A DNA stretch of 56,303 bases, from positions 1 through 56,303 of the forward strand of contig JAPPDF010000020.1 of the NCBI GenBank assembly GCA_028875575.1, written 5' to 3'. Below the pieces are notes generated by a model. That model had not been told where the DNA came from. It saw only the letters and a list, made by a program, of their open reading frames with translations, and made no database searches. The translations under genes were made by a program, and so were the position numbers. This DNA is from Acidobacteriota bacterium. Its GTDB lineage: Bacteria > Acidobacteriota > Terriglobia > Versatilivoradales > Versatilivoraceae. Positions within the stretch are counted from its first letter, which is position 1, and every line of letters begins with the position of its first letter. Below, one piece after another: positions 35,591 to 43,119 of this stretch.

Positions 35591-37288
35591 TTACGGGTCG
35601 GCCTTCCCCGGTCCGTCCAGGAATTTTCCCGGCCTGGCGTCAAGAGGACGTCCGGCTTCGACGACCAGCGTCCCGTTGACGATGACGTACTCAATACCCT
35701 CCGCAAATCGATGGGGCTCCTGAAAGGTGGCGGGGCCGGCGACCCGCTCAGCGTCAAAAATGGTGATATCGGCCTTCATGCCCACCTGGAGGAAGCCTCG
35801 GTTTCGGAGCTTCAACTTGGCTGCATTCATGCCCGTCATCTTGTGAATGGCCTCTTCCAGGTCCAGCACCCCTTCCTTTCTCACATACTTTCCCAGGACT
35901 CGGGCAAAGGCGCCATATCCATGGGGTCGAGTCACCTCCCCACCCGACGGATCGATGCCGGCGGTGGCGCCGCCGGAGCCGATGGAGACCCAGGGCGCCT
36001 GCAGGACGCTACGCAGATCCTCCTCGCTCATGAGAGAGTAGAGGACTGCCACCAGACCCTCGGTTTCCCGTAAAATATCAACCAGCGTGTCTCCGGGTTC
36101 TTGACCCAGTTCGGTCGCGATTGCCTGAATGCTCTTCCCGGTCAGAGCCTGAAATTTTCGGGAGTTCGCCTCCAACAGCACCACTCCCTCCCAGCCCCCC
36201 GCAGCCAGGAAAGCATTGAACTGCCCAGGCCGCTTGCGACGGAGTTCTCTCAGGATGCGGGCGCGAAGGTCGCTTCGGGAGAGCCGCTCCAACAGTTTCT
36301 CCCGCCCCCCCTCGGTTGCCCAGGGGGGCAAAAAGTTTTCCAGATTTGCCCGGGCGCTTCGATAGGGAGACAGGCTGGCAGTCAGAGCCAGTCCCGATTC
36401 CCTGCCCTTTTCGATGGAATCGAACACCTCTTGCAACTGACCGCGGCCAGGGTGGCCGGAAAGTCTCAAGCCCGGAATGTCCAGGGGGATCTGAGCTTGC
36501 TCCGCAAACTCCATGGCCTCCTTGATCGAATTGTCGATACCTGCGCGGGAATCGATCCCGGCGGAGTAGATCCCGCCGTGAGGGGTCACCTCCCGAGCCA
36601 ACTCGGCCAGTTGCTCGCCGCTCAGAATGCCTGCCGGAGACAATCGCACCGAGTTGGCAAGCCCCAGTGCACCCTCCAGCATGGCCTGCCCGACCGTCTG
36701 CTTCATTGCGGCAACTTCGGGCTGGGTGGGTTCCCGCCTGTCGTGGCCCAGGACCGAGCGCACGACATCTCCCACCTGGACGTATGCAGCCACGTTGAGG
36801 GGAAATTCCCCTTGCCGAAGCCGGTGGAAGGCTTCCCCCCACGGGGGGCGATCGGCCGAGACTTCCCGGAGCTCGGGTTCCGGCCCGGCGCCGGCCTGGA
36901 AAAAACGGCTCGGGTGTCCGCCTCCCAGGATCTCGGTGGTCACTCCCTGGCGCACCTTGCCGAGGGAGTCTGGATGGAACATATGCTCGGGTTCGGAACG
37001 ACTGTGGCTATCGATAAAACCGGGAGCTACCCATAGTCCCCGCGCGTCGATCACTTGACGCCCCTTCTGCTCCCGATCCTTCAACTCCCCCATGTAGACG
37101 ATCTCTTCGCCGTGAATGGCCAGGTCCCCGGGAAACCATAGTGAGCCGGACCCGTCGACGAGCTTGCCGCCGGCGATGATCAGGTCAAATTCGTATTGGG
37201 GAGATTGCCGGCAGGCCAGCAGGGTGCAGCAAAGAGCCAGCGCCAGCATGGCCCGCTTCAGCGAAGGCTGCGGCATCTTGAGAATCAT
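35591..37288 (-). CDS. D-aminoacylase-family lipoprotein, predicted catalytically inactive
   Basis: Protein of 565 residues. A lipobox LLAC (Cys26) anchors it as a lipoprotein. The amidohydrolase scaffold of N-acyl-D-amino-acid deacylases is clear: LIIAGGKLVDGSG, APGFIDSH, GVTTEI, GGIY, IGSGG, GYGAFARVLGKY, MTGMNAAKLKLRNRG, IVNGTLVVEAGRP. All five metal ligands I can align are replaced: the HxH motif reads HSR (His95, Arg97), the bridging Cys position is Gly124, the two later His positions are Gly244 and Gly273, and the Asp of IGSDG is Gly439. The reading frame is intact, so this looks like a retained pseudo-enzyme. AGGAAAG precedes the ATG. It lies between the propeller proteins and the bacilliredoxin. 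Confidence 0.85.
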   Translation of the reverse strand: MILKMPQPSLKRAMLALALCCTLLACRQSPQYEFDLIIAGGKLVDGSGSLWFPGDLAIHGEEIVYMGELKDREQKGRQVIDARGLWVAPGFIDSHSRSEPEHMFHPDSLGKVRQGVTTEILGGGHPSRFFQAGAGPEPELREVSADRPPWGEAFHRLRQGEFPLNVAAYVQVGDVVRSVLGHDRREPTQPEVAAMKQTVGQAMLEGALGLANSVRLSPAGILSGEQLAELAREVTPHGGIYSAGIDSRAGIDNSIKEAMEFAEQAQIPLDIPGLRLSGHPGRGQLQEVFDSIEKGRESGLALTASLSPYRSARANLENFLPPWATEGGREKLLERLSRSDLRARILRELRRKRPGQFNAFLAAGGWEGVVLLEANSRKFQALTGKSIQAIATELGQEPGDTLVDILRETEGLVAVLYSLMSEEDLRSVLQAPWVSIGSGGATAGIDPSGGEVTRPHGYGAFARVLGKYVRKEGVLDLEEAIHKMTGMNAAKLKLRNRGFLQVGMKADITIFDAERVAGPATFQEPHRFAEGIEYVIVNGTLVVEAGRPLDARPGKFLDGPGKADP

Positions 37289-37316
37289 CTTTCCTAAGGG
37301 TTTGGGTCGGATCAGG

Positions 37317-37673
37317 TCAGGACTGAAGGAAGCGGCCGGCCACCTCGTTCATCTTTTCCAGCGTCAATCTCCAATGGGAGTCGTGCCAGAGGACCTTGGA
37401 GCCGGAAATGAGTAGAATTTGCGGGGATTCATGCTCCACCCCCAATTCCTCTGCGATTTGATTGGAGAGCGGGCGCTCCTCGATCACGCGAACCAGGGCG
37501 CAGTTCCAGGGGCGGTTGGTTCCGCCCTGTCGGTCGAATTCGGAGAAGGCGGAATAGACCTCGGCGCTGATGGGGCACTGGCTGCTGTGCTTCAGCAGAA
37601 AGACCGGCTCCCTATCGGAACCCGCCAGTAGTTCCTGCACATCCGCCGGAGTCTTGAGCTGAATAAAGGACAT
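37317..37673 (-). CDS. ytxJ: Monothiol bacilliredoxin (YtxJ/BrxC family)
   Basis: Protein of 118 residues. Thioredoxin fold with the single active-site cysteine Cys33 in LLKHSSQCPIS, followed by the family block VIEERPLSNQIAEELGVEHESPQ and KVLWHDSHWRLT. In Firmicutes these proteins remove bacillithiol from modified protein thiols. Its presence suggests bacillithiol or a similar low-molecular-weight thiol; no bshA/B/C genes are in the window. Starts about 35 bases after the upstream TPR gene; 28 bases separate it from the lipoprotein gene. Confidence 0.9.
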   Translation of the reverse strand: MSFIQLKTPADVQELLAGSDREPVFLLKHSSQCPISAEVYSAFSEFDRQGGTNRPWNCALVRVIEERPLSNQIAEELGVEHESPQILLISGSKVLWHDSHWRLTLEKMNEVAGRFLQS

Positions 37674-37710
37674 GGACGCAAACTCTCCCTTCAGAGGAAC
37701 TTGAATGCAA

Positions 37711-38766
37711 TTACTCCGAGTCGGGCTCGGCGGGGTCCTCGACCGCCGGCGCAGGCTTGCCGTTGCCGCCTGTCAGATCCGCCCGCGCCTGAGCCAACAG
37801 GTCTTGTAGTCCATCCAGAGAGTTCTGGTGGGTTGTTCGGTAAAGAGACTCCAGGTTGCGACGGGAAATCTCCTGATAGCCGCCCTCCAGGAGGGAAGCT
37901 CGGGCAAAGGCATTCATGGCTTGCGGGAGTCGCTTCAACCGGGTGGATACCACTCCCAGCTGGAAGTGAACGAATTGGGACCGCGGTTCCTCATTCAGAG
38001 ACTTGGTGAGATATCCGTAGGCCCTGGCCAGCAGGAGTGTGGCCAGCCTGGAACTGCCGGCGGTTGCGGTGCTCGGGCTCTTTGGCTGGGCGGGGTCTGT
38101 TTCGGTGCCAGCTGGGCTTGGAGAGCTCTCCTGCAGCGCAGCAGACTCCTTCGAGGCCTCCCGTTCCATCTCATACTTGACCAGATAGGCGTGGCCCAAC
38201 CCGGCTAGGCTCTGGGCCATATATCGGCGGTACTCGGCCTCCCACTGCTGCTGGTCGGTGTTGGCGGGCCGGACGATCTTTTGCAGCAGCCCCAGGGATC
38301 GGGTGGCCAGTTGAATGGAACGGTCGGGGTCTCCCTTGTCGGAGTGAGCCAGGGCCATCAGCGCCAGAATCGGAATGTTGTCGGGCGAATGTCCGAGCGT
38401 TTTCTGTCCGTGCTCAAACATTTTCTCCGGCCGATTCAGGCTTCGGTAGTCCATGGTGGCCATATGGTGAACCTGGCCCAGATATTTGGATTCGGGATAT
38501 TTCTGAATGAATGCCTCGATCAGCACGCTGCGCGGGGCAGGGTCGGTAGACTGCTTTAACTGGAGAAAGTCCTCTTGTTCCTGCGGGTCTTGGGCCAGCT
38601 CGTCAGCGGGCTCCGGAGCGTCGTAGATCCTTAGCTTGCCGGTTCCAGAGGACGGTGGGGTTTGAGCGAAGAGAGAGGTGGCCCCCAGGCCCTGGCACAC
38701 CGGCAGGTTTGGGGTGAGACCTGTTCCCGCAAGCAGCAGACCAATAGAGAGCGCTCTCAGGTTCAT
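37711..38766 (-). CDS. Exported tetratricopeptide-repeat protein, paralogue of 10611-11693
   Basis: Protein of 351 residues. Signal peptide from ATG 38766 (LRALSIGLLLAGTGLTPN); the frame extends upstream 23 codons without signal character. Helical TPR-like repeats follow (AFIQKYPESKYLGQVH, ALAHSDKGDPDRSIQLAT, FQLGVVSTRLKRLPQAMNAFARA). The C-terminal LESLYRTTHQNSLDGLQDLL corresponds to that of the other TPR protein. A Pro/Ser/Thr linker at about 215-240 resembles an inserted flexible segment. Probably a periplasmic scaffold; specific partners are unknown. Confidence 0.8.
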   Translation of the reverse strand: MNLRALSIGLLLAGTGLTPNLPVCQGLGATSLFAQTPPSSGTGKLRIYDAPEPADELAQDPQEQEDFLQLKQSTDPAPRSVLIEAFIQKYPESKYLGQVHHMATMDYRSLNRPEKMFEHGQKTLGHSPDNIPILALMALAHSDKGDPDRSIQLATRSLGLLQKIVRPANTDQQQWEAEYRRYMAQSLAGLGHAYLVKYEMEREASKESAALQESSPSPAGTETDPAQPKSPSTATAGSSRLATLLLARAYGYLTKSLNEEPRSQFVHFQLGVVSTRLKRLPQAMNAFARASLLEGGYQEISRRNLESLYRTTHQNSLDGLQDLLAQARADLTGGNGKPAPAVEDPAEPDSE

Positions 38767-38842
38767 GGTTATCCCGAAACAATCCGCACTTCCACCACTC
38801 CTGCCAGAATAGCAAAAATGAAAATGGCAGGTCACCCTTTTC

Positions 38843-39748
38843 TCAGGACACGATTCGGGCTTCGTTGGTGAGCGTGCCGATTTCCGGAATGGTAATTTCG
38901 ACGGTGTCTCCCTCCTGCAGAGCCGCCGCTTCGGTCTGAATAATTCCCGTACCGGTCAGCAACACGGTGCCGTCGGGAATCGGATTGGCGTAGAAGAGCC
39001 AGTCGATCAATTCCTGGATGGTTCGCTTCATCATGCTCAGCCGGGTGTCGCCGGAGAAAATGACCTGGTTGCCTCTTTTGATCTCGCAACGGATCGACAG
39101 GGCGTAGGGATCGGGAACTTCATCGGCAGTCAGCAGGACCGGACCCAGGGAGCAGCACCCGGTGTAGATCTTGGACTGGGGAAGGAAGAGAGGGTTTTCC
39201 CGCTCAATGTCCCAAGCCGAAACGTCATTGGAGACCAGGAACCCGAGAATCTCGCGTTTGGAAGAAAGCAGGACGCCCAACTCCGGCTCCACAGCCGTAA
39301 ACCTGGAGTCTTTCCGTATGCCGATGAAGTCGTTGGGACCGGTGCATCGGGCTTCGGTGCCCTTGAAGAACAGTTCCGGCCGATCGGAAAAATAGACATG
39401 GTCGTAGATTCCCGCGGGCGCTTGTGTGTCCCCGTCCCGGAATTCGGCGCTCTTCTTGTAGGTCACCCCGCAGGCCCAGACCTCGGGCGGATGAACGGGA
39501 ATGGCAGCATGGGGCTTTGTCGGGCTTGGCGAGACATTCAGCTCCGACCAGGTCAGGGAGAGGGCCTGGGAGGAGCAGTGTCTTTCCACCAGGTCCACAA
39601 GAGCGATCCCCTCCCGGTCGGCTCCGCGGGCGAAGTCCAGCAGTGTGCGCAGTCCGTTGGCTTCCGCCAGGACCGGGTAGACACTCTCGTTTTCCACTTT
39701 TGCCAGGTGAAGTCCAATTTCAGGGTCATGGATTTGAGCCAGTTTCAT
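38843..39748 (-). CDS. FAH-family enzyme, 2-keto-3-deoxypentonate dehydratase-like
   Basis: Protein of 301 residues. Fumarylacetoacetate-hydrolase fold with metal ligands in TAVEPELGVLL (Glu-x-Glu) and the following NDVSAWDIERENPLFLPQ block. The latter, with YDHVYFSDRPELFFKG and QSKIYTGCCSLGP, is characteristic of the branch containing 2-keto-3-deoxy-D-arabinonate (KdaD-type) dehydratases, so I favour that over simple FAH hydrolases; substrate is inference. AAGGAGATC before ATG 39748 fixes the start. The ACT/DUF5612 gene is upstream and the TPR gene downstream on the same strand. The YjhG-type dehydratase elsewhere in the window could feed the same pathway. Confidence 0.8.
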   Translation of the reverse strand: MKLAQIHDPEIGLHLAKVENESVYPVLAEANGLRTLLDFARGADREGIALVDLVERHCSSQALSLTWSELNVSPSPTKPHAAIPVHPPEVWACGVTYKKSAEFRDGDTQAPAGIYDHVYFSDRPELFFKGTEARCTGPNDFIGIRKDSRFTAVEPELGVLLSSKREILGFLVSNDVSAWDIERENPLFLPQSKIYTGCCSLGPVLLTADEVPDPYALSIRCEIKRGNQVIFSGDTRLSMMKRTIQELIDWLFYANPIPDGTVLLTGTGIIQTEAAALQEGDTVEITIPEIGTLTNEARIVS

Positions 39749-39778
39749 GAAGATCTCCTTCGCAGACAACACTGGGCG

Positions 39779-39796
39779 GCCCGTTGAGAAATGCGG
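39779..39796. repeat. Solo fragment resembling the family-1 element end
   Basis: TTGAGAAATGCGGGCC, with GGCCCG 5' of it, gives a small hairpin (GGCCCG/CGGGCC) around the TGAGAAATGCGGG core shared with family-1 ends. It lies between the ACT protein stop and the FAH gene start. Confidence 0.4.
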
Positions 39797-39802
39797 GCCA
39801 TG

Positions 39803-40462
39803 TCAGTAACGTCTGGATCGCTGCAGGGTGATGTCGAACGTGGCCGTATCGGCAACTGCCATGACAGCCATGACACCGGCTTGAACGGGGTCGCTCACGA
39901 TCAGATCGGCCGCCTCGGGCACGGTGCCGGCCATGTTGAGGGACAGCACGGTAATTCCCTGCCCCTTGATTTCCTCTACGGCCTGGGCGATGTCTCCGCC
40001 CATGATGGCTCCCGCCATGACCAGAACCCTTGCCCGGGGCAGCAGGGCCACTGAGCGCACCGCAGCCGCGATGTGGTCTTCGCCCACCAGCGGGATGGTG
40101 TCCACCGAAATCCTCTCGCCACGCAGGTTGTGCCGGTCGGCCTCGCTGATGGCGCCCAGAGCCACCTGTCCCACCTGGGCTCCGCCGCCGATGATGATGA
40201 TCCGCTTGCCATAGACTTTGAGCAACGGATCGAGCGAGTCTACCGCCGTGACCACCTCCAGTGCTCGCAGGTCTCTGAGGAGTGCGTCCACCTCCTTGAC
40301 ATCGCGCAGCTCCAGGTAGACGCTGGCCGCCTGGGTTCCCCGTTTCACAATGTCCACGGAGCTGATGTTGGCTCCGTGTTCGGCGATGGTCCGGGTGAGT
40401 TGAAAGAGCACCCCGGTACGATCCTGCGCTTGGATGAGCAGGGCAATGGATTCTGATTTCAT
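39803..40462 (-). CDS. ACT-domain protein with Rossmann-like C-terminus (DUF5612 type)
   Basis: Protein of 219 residues. An ACT domain at about 5-75 (LLIQAQDRTGVLFQLTRTI, GANISSVDIV) senses small molecules, usually amino acids. The C-terminal part begins IIIIGGGAQVGQVALGAI, a Gly-rich nucleotide-binding-like loop, followed by EADRHNLRGERISVDTIPLV and VLVMAGAIMGGD. This architecture is known mainly from methanogenic archaea as an uncharacterised family. ATG 40462 is chosen because the ACT domain starts immediately after it. Co-directional with the FAH-family gene 54 bp downstream. Confidence 0.8.
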   Translation of the reverse strand: MKSESIALLIQAQDRTGVLFQLTRTIAEHGANISSVDIVKRGTQAASVYLELRDVKEVDALLRDLRALEVVTAVDSLDPLLKVYGKRIIIIGGGAQVGQVALGAISEADRHNLRGERISVDTIPLVGEDHIAAAVRSVALLPRARVLVMAGAIMGGDIAQAVEEIKGQGITVLSLNMAGTVPEAADLIVSDPVQAGVMAVMAVADTATFDITLQRSRRY

Positions 40463-41161
40463 TCGGACCCCACCCCGGCGGTATCGAATGCGCAAAGTTC
40501 CGCGTTGCCGAAATCTAAATCAAGGCTGGTGTCAAGTCAACCGTGGCAAGTGGAGAGTGGAGAGTGGAGAGTTGTTGGATCGACACGTTAAGCCTCTTAT
40601 CTGAAACAAACGAAAAAAAGAGTTATCCACGAAGGCCCTGAAGGGCCACCAAGCGTGCCGGCTCTGCCGCATCGGCCGGGCTCAGGCCCGGCAAGCCAGC
40701 GCGTGGCCCCGTGAGAAGCAAGAGTGGTGGGAAGAGGCCCACCCGGGAGCGCGGGCGTCCCGCCCGCATGCTATTCCCTTCGGTGCCGCTCAGTTCCCCT
40801 CGATTTGGCACCCGGCCACCCTGCCGGCGGGAACGGCATGGGCTCGGCCGAAGCAGAGTCCCGGCGCCGTTGCCGGTCGAGCCGCGTGGAGGAGATGGGC
40901 GAGGCCTCGCCAGTGTGGTGCGGGCGTCCCGCCCGCACAAGGCCCGACTACGCCAGCTCGATTCAGCAGCGTCCTGATCTGCTCAAATGGATGGTGGGAC
41001 GCAGCCGCCGGAGCCTTGGCGCCGGTTGCGAGGTTCCCCAAAAGCGGGTATTCTCACAGCCGGTAATTGCGGAAGACCATTGGATACTTCGGGGACCACG
41101 GGATCGAGCTTCAAATCACCGGTCGTGGCACCGATATTCGCTTGAATCCAGGGGAATACCC
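40463..41161. other. Long intergenic region with short repeats
   Basis: About 700 bp without a supported gene. It holds GTGGAGA direct repeats (40552-40573), the reverse complement of the GGATAACTCTTTTT repeat (40601-40634), and two perfect copies of GCGGGCGTCCCGCCCGC (about 40752 and 40921). The open frame crossing it is the in-frame upstream extension of the oxidoreductase gene and has no conserved sequence. Confidence 0.55.
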
Positions 41162-42517
41162 ATGACCCATCAGAGCCGCCGAAACTTCCTGCGCCAGTCC
41201 ATTGGAATCACCGGAGTGGGCGCCTCCGCTTACCTTGCATCCAGTCCGCCCCTGCGGGCGGGGTCTCCAGCCCATTCCGATGCCCTGGGCGCCAACGACA
41301 GGATTCGGGTTGGCCTTATCGGATGCGGGGGAAGAGGCCGCAGGCTCCTGGAACTTTTCCTCAAGGTGGACGGGGTCAGTTGCGCGGCCCTTTGCGACGT
41401 GGACGATGGGCAAACCGGGAAGGCACTGCGTTCGATTGAAGCTGCTAATGGTCCCGCGCCCTTGCAGACCAGGGACTTTCGCCGGGTCCTGGACTTGAAG
41501 GAGCTGGATGCCGTCATCGTGGCGACACCCGATCACTGGCATGCCCTCCAATCGGTGGCGGCCTGTCAAGCCGGCAAGGATATCTACGTGGAGAAACCGC
41601 TCTCCTTGACCATTCAGGAGGGGCGAACCATGGTCAGGGCTGCTCGCCTCTACCAGCGAGTGGTCCAGGTGGGGACTCAGCAACGAAGCGCCCCCCAATT
41701 CGCTCAGGCGGTGGAGTATGTGAAATCCGGGCAACTTGGCCGGATTCGCCTGGTTCGGACCTGGGCCTACCTGGATTGGAAGGGAGCCACCCCCAAGGCT
41801 CCCGACGGTCCCCCGCCCGCCGGGGTGGACTACAACCTGTGGTTGGGTCCAGCCAGGCGCCAACCCTTCAACCCCAATCGGTTCCATTTCACCTTCCGCT
41901 GGTACTGGGATTATTCGGGAGGGCTGATGACCGACTGGGGGGCCCACATGGTCGATATCGCCAACTGGGGCATGGGGGTCAAGGCTCCCTCCGCTGCATT
42001 CTCAGCCGGAGGAAAATTCGCCTATCCCGACGACGCCATGGAGACTCCCGACACCCAGCAGGTCACCTGGGCCTTTCCCCATTTCAGCATGATCTGGGAA
42101 CACGCCCTGGGCGTGGGACGCGGACCGGAGGCACGGGAGCACGGGGTTGCCTTTCACGGAGAGGACGGGGTTCTGGTAGTGGATCGCTTCGGCTGGGAGG
42201 TGTTTCCCGAAACGCGGAGAATCGATAGCAGGCGGCGCACCTACAAGGCGGCGGGGCTGCCCCGGCAGAGGGTCGGACGGGACTATGCCCCCGACCACGT
42301 GCAGAACTTCCTCGACTGCATGCGCTCCCGAGAGACGCCGGTGGCGGATGTCGAAATCGGGCACAATTCGGTCATTGCCTGCCACCTGGGCAATATCGCC
42401 CAGCGCCTGGGACGTCAGGTCCGCTGGGACGTCGACAAGGAACAGGTGATCGGCGACCCTGAAGCGGAAGCCCTGACCGGCGTGAACTACCGGACTCCCT
42501 GGAAGCTGGCGCTATAG
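41162..42517 (+). CDS. Tat-exported Gfo/Idh/MocA-family oxidoreductase
   Basis: Protein of 451 residues. Twin-arginine signal SRRNFLRQ at residues 5-12, then an NAD(P)-binding Rossmann fold (VGLIGCGGRGRRLLELF), VATPDHWHAL, the conserved EKPLSL lysine motif, and a C-terminal beta domain (TFRWYWDYSGGLMTDWGAH). This Tat-type branch acts on sugars or cyclic polyols with NAD carried into the periplasm. Start at ATG 41162 with AGGGGAAT upstream. Gene neighbours give no clear substrate. Confidence 0.9.
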   Translation: MTHQSRRNFLRQSIGITGVGASAYLASSPPLRAGSPAHSDALGANDRIRVGLIGCGGRGRRLLELFLKVDGVSCAALCDVDDGQTGKALRSIEAANGPAPLQTRDFRRVLDLKELDAVIVATPDHWHALQSVAACQAGKDIYVEKPLSLTIQEGRTMVRAARLYQRVVQVGTQQRSAPQFAQAVEYVKSGQLGRIRLVRTWAYLDWKGATPKAPDGPPPAGVDYNLWLGPARRQPFNPNRFHFTFRWYWDYSGGLMTDWGAHMVDIANWGMGVKAPSAAFSAGGKFAYPDDAMETPDTQQVTWAFPHFSMIWEHALGVGRGPEAREHGVAFHGEDGVLVVDRFGWEVFPETRRIDSRRRTYKAAGLPRQRVGRDYAPDHVQNFLDCMRSRETPVADVEIGHNSVIACHLGNIAQRLGRQVRWDVDKEQVIGDPEAEALTGVNYRTPWKLAL

Positions 42518-42584
42518 CCACTCCATGTTGTCCACGGTGGAAAAAAGAGTAATCACTGACAATCTGGATCACCTGGGAGGTCCC

Positions 42585-43031
42585 ATGGCTGAAGAAGACA
42601 GTGGCTTCAAGGTTGCCGATCGCCGCAAGTTCACCGAGGAGGGGGAGTTACGGGACTCGGCCAAGGAGGCTCCCAGCCGGCCCGCCAGTCCTGCCGGCCC
42701 GTCTGGTGTCGCCCAGGGCCAGGAGCGGGCCGGCGCGAGCGCTTCGTCTCCGGTTGTCGGCCAGGACAGCCGGGAACCCAAAATGGACTTTCCCACCTTG
42801 GTTCTGTCTCTCTCCACCACGGCCATGCTCCAGATGGGCCTGGTCCCCGATCCTGCAACCCAAAAGATGGAGAAGAATCTCCCGGCGGCGCGGCAAACCA
42901 TCGATGTCCTGGAGATCTTGCAGGAAAAGACCCAAGGGAATCTGAAACCCGATGAAACCCGGCTCCTGGATCGATGCCTGCACGACCTCAAGATGAGCTT
43001 CGTCCAAAGCTCCCGAAAGGTCACCTTGTGA
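42585..43031 (+). CDS. DUF1844 protein
   Basis: Protein of 148 residues. A low-complexity Pro/Ala/Ser/Gly N-terminal half is followed by the DUF1844 block DFPTLVLSLSTTAMLQMGLV and a helix ending TRLLDRCLHDLKMSFV (about 68-140). Function is unknown; the family is frequent in Acidobacteriota and deltaproteobacterial lineages. Start at ATG 42585 with a GGGAGG Shine-Dalgarno. Between the Tat oxidoreductase and the NSS transporter. Confidence 0.85.
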   Translation: MAEEDSGFKVADRRKFTEEGELRDSAKEAPSRPASPAGPSGVAQGQERAGASASSPVVGQDSREPKMDFPTLVLSLSTTAMLQMGLVPDPATQKMEKNLPAARQTIDVLEILQEKTQGNLKPDETRLLDRCLHDLKMSFVQSSRKVTL

Positions 43032-43119
43032 TCCCCGCCGTCCCCCGCCGGACCACCGTCTCCCATCCCCGGCGCGATGTTTTCGCGCTCAATCCCGATC
43101 CCCTTCCAACGGTTTAAGC

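Noticed and set aside
40552-40573. GTGGAGA short tandem repeat as a phase-variation tract
   Set aside because: Intergenic, only about three units, and too far from any promoter or start codon to suggest switching.
40621-40634. TTATCCAC as a DnaA box and origin of replication
   Set aside because: Single scattered copies within a dispersed repeat, with no cluster and no dnaA, dnaN or gidA nearby.
40724-41161. 146-codon upstream extension of the Tat oxidoreductase frame
   Set aside because: The Tat signal must be N-terminal; the extension consists of repeat-type DNA.
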